A stretch of 55,672 bases of DNA, taken from contig NZ_JAENHO010000027.1 in the NCBI RefSeq assembly GCF_016785085.1, positions 1-55,672 of the forward strand, written 5' to 3'. The notes under the pieces are model-generated. The model was not told where the DNA came from. It saw nothing but the letters and a program-made list of their open reading frames with translations, and did no database searches. Positions 23,040 through 31,930 of the stretch are shown one piece after another. This stretch comes from Paractinoplanes lichenicola (GTDB lineage: Bacteria; Actinomycetota; Actinomycetes; Mycobacteriales; Micromonosporaceae). The translations under genes and the position numbers were made by a program. The first letter of the stretch is position 1; every line of letters begins with the position of its first letter.

Positions 23040-25235
23040 GTCGGCCGACGCGCCGCCGGCGATCTCCACCCGCCACGGCAGGTCGGGGCCGTCCCGGTCG
23101 ACGCGGATCGCCGTGCCGTCGCGCGTCACCGTGAAAACAGATTCCCCCACCCGTACGGTGGTCGTGCCCTCGGCCGGCGAGAACAGCCGCAGCGTCACAC
23201 CGTCGGCGAACTCGTAGTCGGGCCGGTCGGTCCGGTTGCCGATCGGCAGCACCGCACCCGGCCGCACGAGCAGCGGCACGCTGTCGAAGCCGTGCGTCTC
23301 GTGCCGCCAGCCCGGCCCCTCGACGACCTCGCCGTTGGCGAAACGCGTCCACTGGCCGGCCGGCACGTAGTAGCTGACCTCGCCGCCCTCGCTGAACACG
23401 GGCGCGACCAGCAGATCCCCGCCGAGCAGATACTGCCGGTCGAGATGGGTCACCGCCGGGTCGTCCGGGAAGCCCAGGATCATCGGGCGCATCACGGGCA
23501 GGCCCTGCTCGTGCGCCTGCCGGGCCGCCTCGAACAGGTACGGCATCAGGCTGTACTTGAGGTGCGTGAACGAGCGCAGCACCTCGACCGACTCGTCGTC
23601 GAAGAGCCACGGCACCCGGTACGAGTGGTTGCCGTGCAGCCGGCTGTGCGAGGAGAGCAGGCCGAACGCGATCCACCGCTTGAACACGGCCGGGTCGGGC
23701 CGGCCCTCGAAGCCGCCGATGTCGTGGCTCCAGAACCCGAAGCCCGAGCTCATCAGCGACAGCCCGCCGCGCAGGCTCTCAGCCATCGACTCGTACGTGG
23801 CCGAGTTGTCGCCGCCCCAGTGCACCGGGAACTGCTGCCCGCCGACGGTGGCCGACCGCGCGAAGAGCACGGCCTCGCCCTCGCCCCGGGCCTCCTTCAA
23901 GACGTCGAAGACGACCTGGTTGTAGAGCTGCGTGTAGTAGTTGTGCATCCGTTCCGGGTCGGAGCCGTCGTGCCAGACCACATCCGTGGGCACCCGCTCG
24001 CCGAAGTCCGACTTGAACGCGTCGACGCCCATCTCGACGAGTCCCGCCAGCTTCGCCGCGTACCAGGAACGCGCTTGGGGGTTGGTGAAGTCGACCAGCG
24101 CCATGCCGGCCTGCCACTTGTCCCACTGCCAGACGTCGCCGTTGGCCTTCTTGACCAGGTAACCCTGAGCCAGGCCCTCGGCGAACATGGCCGAGCGCTG
24201 CGCGATGTACGGGTTGATCCACAGGCACGTACGCAGGCCCCGGTCGTGCAGCCGCTTGAGCATGCCCGGCGGGTCCGGGAAGATCGCCGGGTCCCACTCG
24301 AAGTCGCACCAGTGGAACTCGCGCATCCAGAACGTGTCGAAGTGGAACACGCTCAGCGGCAGGTCCCGCTCGGCCATCCCGTCGACGAAACTGGTGACGG
24401 TCTCCTCGTCGTACGGGGTGGTGAAGCTCGTCGTCAGCCACAGGCCGAAGGACCAGGCCGGGGGCAGCGCGGGCCGGCCGGTCAACGCGGTGTATTTGCG
24501 CAGCACGTCGGCCGGCGTGGGGCCGTAGACGATGAAGTAGCTCAACGTCTGCCCGGCCACGCTGAACTGGGTGCGCGACACCATCTCGCTCGCGACCTCG
24601 AACGACACCTTGCCGGGGTGGTCGACCAGCACGCCGTAGCCGCGGTTGGTCAGATAGAACGGCACGTTCTTGTACGCCAGCTCGCTGCTGGTGCCGCCGT
24701 CCTCGTTCCAGATGTCGACGCTCTGCCCGTTCTTGACCAGCGGGCCGAACCGCTCGCCGAGCCCGTAGACGGCCTCCCCCACGCCCAGGTCGAGCTGCTC
24801 GTGCACGAAATGCTCGCCGTCGGCCGTGTCGACGATGCCCATGCCCCGCCAGCCGCTGCCGGTCAGCCGCTTGCCCTCGGCCTCAAAATCAAGAGCCCAC
24901 TTCTCGCCCGTACGGAACCTGGCCGTGAGCCGCCCCGAGGTGAGCTCGGTGTCCCCCACGCGCACGTCGTGCTCTTCGCTCGTGATGGCGAAGTTCGGTC
25001 CCGTGGGCGCGCCGCCGAGGAAGTGCCCGAGCGTCACCTTGATCACGTCGGGCATCGGCGCCTCGACCTTGATCGTGACCAGCGGCGTGTCCAGGGTGTC
25101 CGACCGGCTGCGTACCGGCTTGGTGGTGGCGTACGCGGTCAGGGTCTTCTCGTCGGCAGAAGTGTCCCGCAGCTGAGCCGGGTGCAGGACGGTCATGCCC
25201 TGGCGTTTGAGCCAGTACCCGTCGGTGAACTTCAT
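23004..25235 (-). CDS. yicI: GH31 alpha-xylosidase (YicI-like)
   Basis: The protein has 743 residues, close to E. coli YicI (772), which releases alpha-1,6-linked xylose from isoprimeverose and xyloglucan oligosaccharides. The nucleophile region FKSDFGERVPTDVVWHDG matches the YicI block with its catalytic Asp, and HWGGDN carries the acid/base Asp. The N-terminus MKFTDGYWLKRQGMTVLHPA is also YicI-like. There is no signal peptide, so it works inside the cell on imported sugars. It is the last gene of the importer operon, 12 bp after the second permease. Other GH31 specificities (alpha-glucosidase) cannot be excluded, but the YicI-type block argues for xylose. Confidence 0.88.
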   Translation of the reverse strand: MKFTDGYWLKRQGMTVLHPAQLRDTSADEKTLTAYATTKPVRSRSDTLDTPLVTIKVEAPMPDVIKVTLGHFLGGAPTGPNFAITSEEHDVRVGDTELTSGRLTARFRTGEKWALDFEAEGKRLTGSGWRGMGIVDTADGEHFVHEQLDLGVGEAVYGLGERFGPLVKNGQSVDIWNEDGGTSSELAYKNVPFYLTNRGYGVLVDHPGKVSFEVASEMVSRTQFSVAGQTLSYFIVYGPTPADVLRKYTALTGRPALPPAWSFGLWLTTSFTTPYDEETVTSFVDGMAERDLPLSVFHFDTFWMREFHWCDFEWDPAIFPDPPGMLKRLHDRGLRTCLWINPYIAQRSAMFAEGLAQGYLVKKANGDVWQWDKWQAGMALVDFTNPQARSWYAAKLAGLVEMGVDAFKSDFGERVPTDVVWHDGSDPERMHNYYTQLYNQVVFDVLKEARGEGEAVLFARSATVGGQQFPVHWGGDNSATYESMAESLRGGLSLMSSGFGFWSHDIGGFEGRPDPAVFKRWIAFGLLSSHSRLHGNHSYRVPWLFDDESVEVLRSFTHLKYSLMPYLFEAARQAHEQGLPVMRPMILGFPDDPAVTHLDRQYLLGGDLLVAPVFSEGGEVSYYVPAGQWTRFANGEVVEGPGWRHETHGFDSVPLLVRPGAVLPIGNRTDRPDYEFADGVTLRLFSPAEGTTTVRVGESVFTVTRDGTAIRVDRDGPDLPWRVEIAGGASADLAAGDASWVAG

Positions 25236-25247
25236 GAGCGTCCTTTG

Positions 25248-26129
25248 CTACTTGATCGCGCCGGCAGTGATGCCGCGGGTGAGCGTGCGCTGGAAGACGA
25301 GGAAAAAGATCATGGCCGGGAGGATGCCGATCAGGCCCGAGGCGCTGGTCATCGTGGCGTCCATCAGCCGGTCGCCCTGCAGCACACCGAGGGCCACCGG
25401 CACGGTCTGGTTGTCGTTCGAGACGAGGAAGACCAGCGGCAGGAAGAACTCGTTCCAGGTCCAGATGAAGAAGAACGTGAACAGCACGCCGAGCGTGGGC
25501 CGGCTGACCGGCACGACGACGCTCCACAGGGTGCGCAGCTTGCCGGCGCCGTCGACGTCCGCCGCGTCCAGCAACTCGGTCGGGAACTCTTGATAGACCG
25601 AGGTCAGCAGGTACGTCCCGAACGCGGCCTGGATGACCGTGAAGATGATGACGATCGAGATCAGGCTGTCGTAGAGGCCGGCCTCCTTGGACAGGAAATA
25701 CAGCGGGTAGACCAGCACCTCCTGCGGCAACAGGTTCGCCACCAGGAAGAAGACCAGGAACCAGACCCGGCCCTTGACCTTGCCGATGCCCAGCGCGTAC
25801 GCGTTGAGGATCGACAGCAACACGCCCAGGACGGCCACCGTGAAGCTGGTGATGAAGCTGTTCCAGAGCTTCATGCCGAAGTCGACCCGGTTCCAGAAGT
25901 CGACGATGCCGTCCCAGTAGAGGCTCGAGGGCAGCGACAACGGGCCGCCGCCGGCGTAGTCGGCCGGGCTCTTCACCGCGTTGATCGTGATGATCAGCAG
26001 CGGCGCGATGACGATCAGGAGCAGCGCCAGCAGGGCCGCGAGGATGACGAACCGTACGGGATTGGCCCGCTTCTCGGCTTTCGGCGGCTCGGTCTTCGCC
26101 GTTGGTGTGCGATTTGCGGTGAGAGTCAT
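25248..26129 (-). CDS. ABC sugar importer permease (MalG/CUT1 type)
   Basis: The protein has 293 residues and six predicted transmembrane helices. The cytoplasmic EAA loop is EFPTELLDAADVDGAGKLRT and continues VVVPVSRP; it contacts the ATPase. This is the MalG-like partner of the permease upstream, with which it overlaps by 4 bp (ATGA). No ATPase gene is present, as is common for CUT1 systems in actinomycetes that share one MsiK-type ATPase. Confidence 0.92.
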   Translation of the reverse strand: MTLTANRTPTAKTEPPKAEKRANPVRFVILAALLALLLIVIAPLLIITINAVKSPADYAGGGPLSLPSSLYWDGIVDFWNRVDFGMKLWNSFITSFTVAVLGVLLSILNAYALGIGKVKGRVWFLVFFLVANLLPQEVLVYPLYFLSKEAGLYDSLISIVIIFTVIQAAFGTYLLTSVYQEFPTELLDAADVDGAGKLRTLWSVVVPVSRPTLGVLFTFFFIWTWNEFFLPLVFLVSNDNQTVPVALGVLQGDRLMDATMTSASGLIGILPAMIFFLVFQRTLTRGITAGAIK

Positions 26130-27010
26130 GCTTTACGCTCCGCGCGGTTCTGCAGGCGCAGGAACACGATGGACAGCGCGATGATCAGCACGGTCAGCAC
26201 CGTGGAGATCGCCGAGCCGTACCCGACCTGGGCCTTCTCGAAGAAGTTCTTGTACGCGAAGTACGACGGCACGAGCGTGGCGTTGCTCGGCCCGCCGCCG
26301 GTCAGCACGAAGATCGGACCGAAGATCTTGAGCGCCGAGATCGTGGTCGTGACCAGCACGACGTAGAACTCGGGCCGGATCAGATACACCGTGATCTTGC
26401 GGAACCGCTGCCACCAGGTCGCGCCGTCCAGGTCGGCCGCCTCGTACAGCTCGGGGTCGACGCGCTGCAGGCCGGCCATGAACATGACGATCGGATAGCC
26501 CAGCTGGACCCAGATCATGATGCCCATGACGCTGTACAGCGCCGAACCCGGCTCACCCAGCCAGTTGTGGGCCAGGCTCCCGAGACCGATCGTGTCGAGG
26601 ATCTTGTTGAGCGCGCCGTACTCGGGGTGCAAAATCCAGCCCCACACGATGCCGGTGACCGCCACCGGGATCACCTGCGGCAGATAGAACCCGCTGCGGA
26701 ACAGCGACGCCCAGCGGTTGCTGAACTTCTTGGCCACGTAGTCGAACAGCACCGCGGCCAGGAACAGGCCCAGCAGCGTCGGCACGACGGCCATGGCCAG
26801 GATGAGCAGCACGATGTTGCCGAACGACGACCAGAACAGCGAATCCTCGAACAGCCGGGTGTAGTTGTCGAACCCGATCCAGCGCTGGTCGCCGACGCCG
26901 TTCCACTTGGTGAAGCTGGTGTAGACGGTCATCACGAGCGGCACGACGATCACCAGGATCGACAGCAGCACACCCGGGATCAGGAAGACCCAATATCCCC
27001 TGCGCCTCAT
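26126..27010 (-). CDS. ABC sugar importer permease (MalF/CUT1 type)
   Basis: The protein has 294 residues and six transmembrane helices. The EAA loop reads VDPELYEAADLDGATWWQRF. Together with the following permease it forms the membrane channel for an oligosaccharide delivered by the binding lipoprotein encoded 53 bp upstream. Basic N-terminus MRRRGYW, no signal cleavage. Stop overlaps the next start by 4 bp. Confidence 0.92.
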   Translation of the reverse strand: MRRRGYWVFLIPGVLLSILVIVVPLVMTVYTSFTKWNGVGDQRWIGFDNYTRLFEDSLFWSSFGNIVLLILAMAVVPTLLGLFLAAVLFDYVAKKFSNRWASLFRSGFYLPQVIPVAVTGIVWGWILHPEYGALNKILDTIGLGSLAHNWLGEPGSALYSVMGIMIWVQLGYPIVMFMAGLQRVDPELYEAADLDGATWWQRFRKITVYLIRPEFYVVLVTTTISALKIFGPIFVLTGGGPSNATLVPSYFAYKNFFEKAQVGYGSAISTVLTVLIIALSIVFLRLQNRAERKA

Positions 27011-27016
27011 TCATTA

Positions 27017-27056
27017 CCCCTTCCGTGTGCCGGCGAAGGGGTTGCCTCCGCCGGCA
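27017..27056 (-). promoter_or_regulatory. Intercistronic stem-loop between binding protein and permeases
   Basis: CCCCTTC (27017-27023) pairs with GAAGGGG (27035-27041); alternatively TGCCGGC (27028-27034) pairs with GCCGGCA (27050-27056). Either hairpin would lie just after the binding-protein gene. Such structures commonly stabilise the upstream message or partly terminate, so that the binding protein exceeds the permeases. Confidence 0.4.
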
Positions 27057-27062
27057 TCCGGG

Positions 27063-28373
27063 TCACTTGCCGAGGTCGGCGAGGTTCTCGTCGTACGGCT
27101 TGGCGATCTCGGTCAGCACCTGGTCCGGGGTCTTGGAGCCGTTGATCAGGCCCTGCACGCCGGCGACCAGCACGTCGTAGTAGCCCGGGGCCGGCCAGTC
27201 GGGGTAGAAGGCCAAACCGTCCTCGGACGAGATCTTGTTGAAGTTCTCGATCAGTTCCTTGTTCTTGGCGTCGGTGATCGAGGCCGCGTCGGCCGCCACC
27301 GGCACGCCGCCGTTGTTGCCGAGCAGCGCCTGGATCTCCGGCTTCATGGTGATGTCGATGAAGTCGTACGCGAGCGCCTTGGCCTTGCTCTTCTCCGGCA
27401 CGACCCAGAGGTTGCCGCTCGAGCCCGGGTGCAGCTTGTTGCCCGGGAACAGGAACGTGCCCCACTCGAAGTTCTTGATCTCGTTGACGAACCGGCCGTA
27501 CCACCACGAGCCCGAGATCATGATCGGGAACTTGCCCTGGGTGAACGAGACGCCCATGTCCTCGGCCTTGATGCCTGCCGAGTTCTTGGCGATATAGCCC
27601 TTGTCGACCCACTGCTTGAAGGTGTCCGCGCCATACTTGAGCTGCGGGCCCTTGAAGTCGACCTTGTTCTTGTAGAGCTGGTAGTCGTCGACCCAGGCCC
27701 GGTCGGCCTTGCTCAGCGCGAGCGAATAGAGAATCTGCTGGGCCGGATATTCGGCGCCACCGACGGCGAGCGGGGTCACCTTGTTCTGGACGAAGGTGTC
27801 CATCACCTTGGTGAACTCGTCGAGCGTGGTCGGGACCTGCAGGTTGTACTTCTTGAACAGGTCCTTGTTGTAGTAGACCTCGACGTATTCGGCGTAGTTC
27901 GGGACCCCGTACGTCTTGCCGGAGCCCATGATGCCGTCGTCGTCGTACTTGGTGGTCGTGGCCAGGCCGGTGTTGAGCGCCTTGTCCCAGCCCCGCTTGC
28001 CCGCCTCCTCGGTGAGGTCGGTGAGCAGCCCCTGCTTGCTCAGCAGGCCCGAGGTGGCGTTGCCCTTGTTGTACTCCATGATGTCCGGCGCGCTGTCCGA
28101 GTTGAGGATCATCTGGGCGTTCTGCTGGATCTGCTCGAAGCCCTTCTCCTCGAACTTGACCTCGACACCCGGGTGGCTGGCCTTGAAGTCCTCGATGGCC
28201 TTGTTCCAGGCGATACCCATGGCGCTGTTCGGACCCTCGTAGTGCCACAGGGTCAGGGTCTTGGCGTCGGCGCCTTCTTCGGAATCGCTGCCGCCACCAC
28301 CACAGGCGGTGAGAGCGAGCGAGGCAGCCATCAACAGTGCACCGGCCGAGAGACCGGCTCGCGATCGAATCAT
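27063..28373 (-). CDS. Extracellular sugar-binding lipoprotein of the ABC importer
   Basis: The protein has 436 residues. A lipoprotein signal ends in the lipobox LTAC with Cys24 as lipid anchor, followed by a Gly/Ser linker. The mature protein is a family 1 solute-binding protein (TLTLWHYEGPNSAMGIAWNK at its start, later MISGSWWYGRF and YYDVLVAGVQGLINGSK). It captures an oligosaccharide for the two permeases. The start at ATG 28373 has GGAGGACG ahead of it. It is the first gene of the operon binding protein-permease-permease-alpha-xylosidase, controlled from two palindromic operators just upstream. Confidence 0.92.
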   Translation of the reverse strand: MIRSRAGLSAGALLMAASLALTACGGGGSDSEEGADAKTLTLWHYEGPNSAMGIAWNKAIEDFKASHPGVEVKFEEKGFEQIQQNAQMILNSDSAPDIMEYNKGNATSGLLSKQGLLTDLTEEAGKRGWDKALNTGLATTTKYDDDGIMGSGKTYGVPNYAEYVEVYYNKDLFKKYNLQVPTTLDEFTKVMDTFVQNKVTPLAVGGAEYPAQQILYSLALSKADRAWVDDYQLYKNKVDFKGPQLKYGADTFKQWVDKGYIAKNSAGIKAEDMGVSFTQGKFPIMISGSWWYGRFVNEIKNFEWGTFLFPGNKLHPGSSGNLWVVPEKSKAKALAYDFIDITMKPEIQALLGNNGGVPVAADAASITDAKNKELIENFNKISSEDGLAFYPDWPAPGYYDVLVAGVQGLINGSKTPDQVLTEIAKPYDENLADLGK

Positions 28374-28399
28374 GTCGGTTCGTCCTCCGGGAGGGGTCC

Positions 28400-28415
28400 G
28401 TCGAAGCGCTTCGAC
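28400..28415. promoter_or_regulatory. LacI-type operator 1
   Basis: GTCGAAGCGCTTCGAC is a perfect 16-bp palindrome with the central CG step (GCGC) typical of LacI-family sites. It lies 27 bp upstream of the binding-protein start. Its centre is 45 bp, about four helix turns, from operator 2. Confidence 0.8.
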
Positions 28416-28444
28416 AGGCAGTTCACGGCTCCTGCCGCACGGTT

Positions 28445-28460
28445 GTCGAAGCGCTTCGAC
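28445..28460. promoter_or_regulatory. LacI-type operator 2
   Basis: A second identical GTCGAAGCGCTTCGAC. The identity of two such sites ahead of a sugar importer, with a variant ahead of the GH3 gene, makes chance very unlikely. Confidence 0.8.
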
Positions 28461-28499
28461 GCGGGACTTTGGGAGGAAACTAGGCCCGCCCGCGCCCAC

Positions 28500-28669
28500 A
28501 TGTCAACGGTGTGACAAAGACATTTCCAAACCCGAGACCTGCGGTCGTGGTCGCCGCGCTGCCCGCGTTCGACGGCCGGCCGGGAACGCTCCCAGCCGCA
28601 GCCCCCCAGCGACTTCCACGTCACCGGTGACTCGACGACGCGCGGCCGCCCCTCGCCACCCCTCGCGGC
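28500..28669. other. Intergenic, no gene
   Basis: Upstream half of the roughly 970-bp gap between the importer operon and the small lipoprotein gene. It probably contains the importer promoter near the operators. Nothing else is supported. Confidence 0.35.
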
Positions 28670-28798
28670 CGGCCCTGGCCGCAGCCCTCGGCGCCGCCTC
28701 TCGACGCCCGCCCCTGGCCGCCACCCTCGCCGCCGCCTCTCGACGCCGCGCCCGGCGGCCGCCCCTGGCCGCCACCCTCGCCGCCGCCCCTCGACGCC
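28670..28798. repeat. Three degenerate copies of a 39-bp C-rich unit
   Basis: Copies lie at 28670-28708, 28709-28747 and 28760-28798, each running CCTGGCCGC...CTCGACGCC. Copies 2 and 3 are nearly identical; copy 1 has several substitutions. A 12-bp insert separates copies 2 and 3. The translation through the array is low-complexity Arg/Ala/Pro and I treat it as non-coding. Confidence 0.7.
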
Positions 28799-29344
28799 AT
28801 TCGGCTACGCCGCGGCGGTCAACGCTCGCACTGCCGCTTCAGGCTTCCTAGGAGGCTAGGTCAAACATCTTCGAGCGGCAGCTGATGGGCACACGACACG
28901 GCGCGTCGGCGAAAGGCTTCATCGAGCGCGGGCTTGGTGGCCTGCATGCGCTCGGTGGGGGCTTGGATGAATTTCTTTGGTCACGCTGGGGCGGTGGTTG
29001 CGGTGACCACTCGCGGCCGTCCGGGGCTTGCGGTGAGGGAAACTCGTCGTGCTGTGGTTGCGGTTAGATCGGGGCGAGAGGGGCCGCTCAGCCGCGGGAT
29101 TGGCGCTGAGAGCTGTGGTTCGTTTTGAGCCGGACCACAGCATGATGAGTTTTACGCAGCCGGCGGCGGAAAAGCGGCATCGAGTGGTCAGCATGACCAC
29201 GACCATGGGCGACCGAAGTAGCTTCAATCAAGCCCCCACCGAGCGCAACCGGGCCGCAGGGCCGCGCGCCTGATGGGGCCTTGTGCCGACGCGCTGTGGC
29301 TCGGCCCAGCGCAACCGGACAGTCCTCGGGCGCGTCCAAGCGAA
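28799..29344. other. Non-coding stretch with one conserved-looking hairpin
   Basis: About 545 bp with no credible gene. At 29112-29141 GCTGTGGT pairs with ACCACAGC around a 14-nt loop, and shorter CTGTGGTTGCGGT words recur nearby (for example near 29050). It may be a dispersed non-coding repeat or a small RNA, but neither can be shown here. Confidence 0.35.
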
Positions 29345-29794
29345 GTGAGACGATTGACGATCCTTCTGCCCCTCATGGTGGCTGCGTGTGCCAATAGCCC
29401 GAGCCCAGCCACCACCCCGCTCGATCCCAGCCTCTCGCCGCCGAAAGACGCCCAGCGCACCGGCGCACCCAGCACGACGCTGAGCCCCGGGCAGGGGGCG
29501 GCCGACTGTGGCACGTTCACTCTCGGGCAGGGTGAGACGCTTCCCGATGGCGTGGCCCGTTGCTTTGTCGACGCGGCCAGTGCCGGGCATCGGGCCTGGC
29601 TCCAGGTTTCCTGGCCCACCGTCGAGGGCGACCCCATCCACGTCACCTACCTGTCCGGCGACGACGGGCACATCGAGGTTGTCACCGATTCGCGGGCGGA
29701 CGGTTTCGGGCCCAAGCCGGTGACCACTGAGGACTGTCAGGGGCCCAAGCCGGCCCGGCAGGGCATCGAGTTCACCACCTGCGTCAAGAAGTGA
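29345..29794 (+). CDS. Small lipoprotein of unknown function
   Basis: The protein has 149 residues from GTG 29345. A short signal ends in the lipobox VAAC (Cys15), followed by a Pro/Ser/Thr linker and a compact 90-residue domain (DCGTFTLGQGETLPDGVARC, later LQVSWPTVEGDPIHVTYLSG) with four cysteines likely paired. The family is common and uncharacterised in actinomycetes. The 3' end overlaps the convergent helR gene by 11 bp. Confidence 0.65.
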   Translation: MRRLTILLPLMVAACANSPSPATTPLDPSLSPPKDAQRTGAPSTTLSPGQGAADCGTFTLGQGETLPDGVARCFVDAASAGHRAWLQVSWPTVEGDPIHVTYLSGDDGHIEVVTDSRADGFGPKPVTTEDCQGPKPARQGIEFTTCVKK

Positions 29795-31904
29795 GGATCA
29801 CCAGTTCCTGGGTGGCGCGGGTCATGGCCACGTAGCGGTCGACCGCGCCTTCGATGCCGGTGCCGAACGAGTCGGGGTCGACCAGGACCACCAGGTCGAA
29901 CTCCAAGCCTTTGGCCAGTTCGGGGGTCAGCGAGCGCACCCGCGGGGACGGCCACGCGAACGACGGGTCGCCGATCACGCAAGCAATACCCTCACCGGAG
30001 GCGTGTGACACGAGCCATCCACTCACGACCTCCGCGAGCTCCGACCTGGAGCCGTACCGGACGGGGGTTCCGCTGTCGCGGATGGATGTGGGGACGTTGG
30101 CGTCGGGCAGCACGGCTCGGATCACCGGCGCCGCCGCGTTCATGACCTCGGACGGCGTACGGTAGTTGATCGTCAGGGAGGCCTGGTGGATGCGCTCGAT
30201 GCCCACCCTGGCCAGTCGCGAGGACCACGACTCGGTGAAGCCGTGCCGGGCCTGGGCGCGGTCGCCGACGATCGTGAAGCTGCGGGACGGGCAGCGCAGC
30301 AGCAGCATCTGCCATTCGGCGTCGGTCAGCTCCTGAGCCTCGTCCACGACGATGTGGGCGAACGGGCCGGCCAAAAGATCCACGTTGGAGTCATGCTGGG
30401 AGGAGTCGATCAGCACGTCGCGCATGTCCTGTTGCATGAACATCTGCATGAGGCCCTCGCCGTCGTCATATTCGTGCGAGGCGAGCAGGTCGTCGATCAC
30501 CCGGGCGTACGAGCGGCGTTGCGAGTCGACGGCGACGGCGCGGCGGCGTTCCTCGCGGGACGTCTCGGGATCGCCCACCCGCTGGTACGCGGCGTCCAGC
30601 AGCGGCAGATCGGCGTGCGTCCACGCCCGCGGGTCGGTGCGTTGCAGCGCCCGGATCTCGTCGGTGCTCAGCCAGGGCGCGCATTTCCGCAGGTACGCCG
30701 GCACCGACCAGAGATCGGCGACGATGTCGGCGGGTTCGAGGATCGGCCACGCCCGGTTGAACGCCGCGAGCAGGTCCCGGTTGCGCAGCAGGCTCCGGCG
30801 TACGAGGTCGGAAGGCTCTTCGCCCTGATATTTGACCAGCAGGATCGTCAGGAGCTCCGCCCACACCTGGCCGCGCCCCTCGTTGTGCGGGGTGGCGGGG
30901 CCGGGCGCGTCGAAGGCCTCGGCCCAGTCGTCCGCGGTCAGCCGGATCTCGTCGTCGTCGGTCGCCACCGTCATGCCCTTGACCGGCGGCTCCTCGTAGA
31001 AGCGCACGGCCGCCTCGACCGCATGGACGATCCGGGCCGACGATTTCAGCGCAGCGACTGCCGGATCACTCTCGGGCACGGCCGTCGCGCCCTCGGGCAC
31101 CAGGTCACGCACCATGCACGTTTGCACGTCCTCCTCCCCCAGGCTGGGCAGCACGTCGGAGACGTACGCCAGATAGGGCTCGTGCGGGCCGACGAAGAGC
31201 ACGCCGCGCGCCTCGGTGTAGAGCAGGTACGCCGTGCGGTGCAGCGCGACGACCGTCTTGCCGGTGCCCGGACCGCCGTCGACGACCAGCGCGCCGCTCG
31301 AGCCGGCCCGGATGATCGCGTCCTGGTCGGCCTGGATCGTGCCCAGCACGTCCCGCATCCGCGCCGACCGGTTGCCGCCCAGGCTGGCGACGAACGCGGA
31401 CTGGTCGTCGAGGGCGGCGTGCCCCTCGAGCCCGCCGGGGGTGAACACCTCGTCCCAGTAGTCGGTGACCTGGCCGCCGGTCCACCGGTAGCGGCGGCGG
31501 CTGGCCAGGCCCATCGGCTGGGCGTGGGTGGCGCCGAAGAACGGCTCGGCCGCGGGCGACCGCCAGTCCACGAGCAGGCGCCGCCCGTCGCTGTCGGTCA
31601 GCCCGAAACGGCCGATGTAAAGACGATCGCCGGCGTCGAAATGAAGTCGCCCGAGGCAGATGTCGAGGCTGTAGCGCCGCAGCGCCCGCAGCCGGGCCGT
31701 GAGCCGCTTGACCTCCTCGTCCCGGTCGACGGCCTGACGGCCCTTGCCCGCGGGCGCCTTGCGCACGGCCTCCAGGCGTTCCGTCAGCTCGGCAATGGTC
31801 GCGGTCAGGCTTGAGGAGATCGCCGCGAAGTGCTTGGTGTCCTCGGCGATCAGGGCCGGATCACCCTTGGCGGCGAGGTTGGCAGGCAGGTTGAACGGTT
31901 CCAC
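29784..31904 (-). CDS. helR: HelR/HelD-family RNA polymerase-recycling ATPase (class II)
   Basis: The protein has 706 residues from GTG 31904. The order is an N-terminal coiled-coil region (about 10-80), an inserted region (LHFDAGDRLYIGRFGLTD and WRSPAAEPFF), a UvrD-like motor with Walker A GGPGTGKT (about 210-217) and DEAQ box VVDEAQELTDAEW, later YVAMTRATQELVIL. This layout is that of HelD-type proteins, which pry stalled RNA polymerase off DNA; the actinobacterial HelR branch gives rifamycin tolerance by displacing the drug. An RAE-like palindrome lies 27 bp upstream, supporting the HelR assignment. A longer frame start at 31943 would lie inside that palindrome and is rejected. GGAG precedes GTG 31904 at 11 nt. 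Confidence 0.85.
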   Translation of the reverse strand: MEPFNLPANLAAKGDPALIAEDTKHFAAISSSLTATIAELTERLEAVRKAPAGKGRQAVDRDEEVKRLTARLRALRRYSLDICLGRLHFDAGDRLYIGRFGLTDSDGRRLLVDWRSPAAEPFFGATHAQPMGLASRRRYRWTGGQVTDYWDEVFTPGGLEGHAALDDQSAFVASLGGNRSARMRDVLGTIQADQDAIIRAGSSGALVVDGGPGTGKTVVALHRTAYLLYTEARGVLFVGPHEPYLAYVSDVLPSLGEEDVQTCMVRDLVPEGATAVPESDPAVAALKSSARIVHAVEAAVRFYEEPPVKGMTVATDDDEIRLTADDWAEAFDAPGPATPHNEGRGQVWAELLTILLVKYQGEEPSDLVRRSLLRNRDLLAAFNRAWPILEPADIVADLWSVPAYLRKCAPWLSTDEIRALQRTDPRAWTHADLPLLDAAYQRVGDPETSREERRRAVAVDSQRRSYARVIDDLLASHEYDDGEGLMQMFMQQDMRDVLIDSSQHDSNVDLLAGPFAHIVVDEAQELTDAEWQMLLLRCPSRSFTIVGDRAQARHGFTESWSSRLARVGIERIHQASLTINYRTPSEVMNAAAPVIRAVLPDANVPTSIRDSGTPVRYGSRSELAEVVSGWLVSHASGEGIACVIGDPSFAWPSPRVRSLTPELAKGLEFDLVVLVDPDSFGTGIEGAVDRYVAMTRATQELVILTS

Positions 31905-31930
31905 GGTGAGCGATTCTCCGGGACCACCGG

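Noticed and set aside
22902..26366. Plus-strand open frame of 1154 codons
   Set aside because: It is antisense to the GH31 and permease genes; the translation is Arg/Val/His/Gln-rich with no domain, a usual by-product of high-GC codon bias on the opposite strand.
28261..28851. Plus-strand frame across the operators and 39-bp repeats
   Set aside because: Starts antisense within the binding-lipoprotein gene and consists of Arg/Ala/Pro repeats; no codon preference or start signal.
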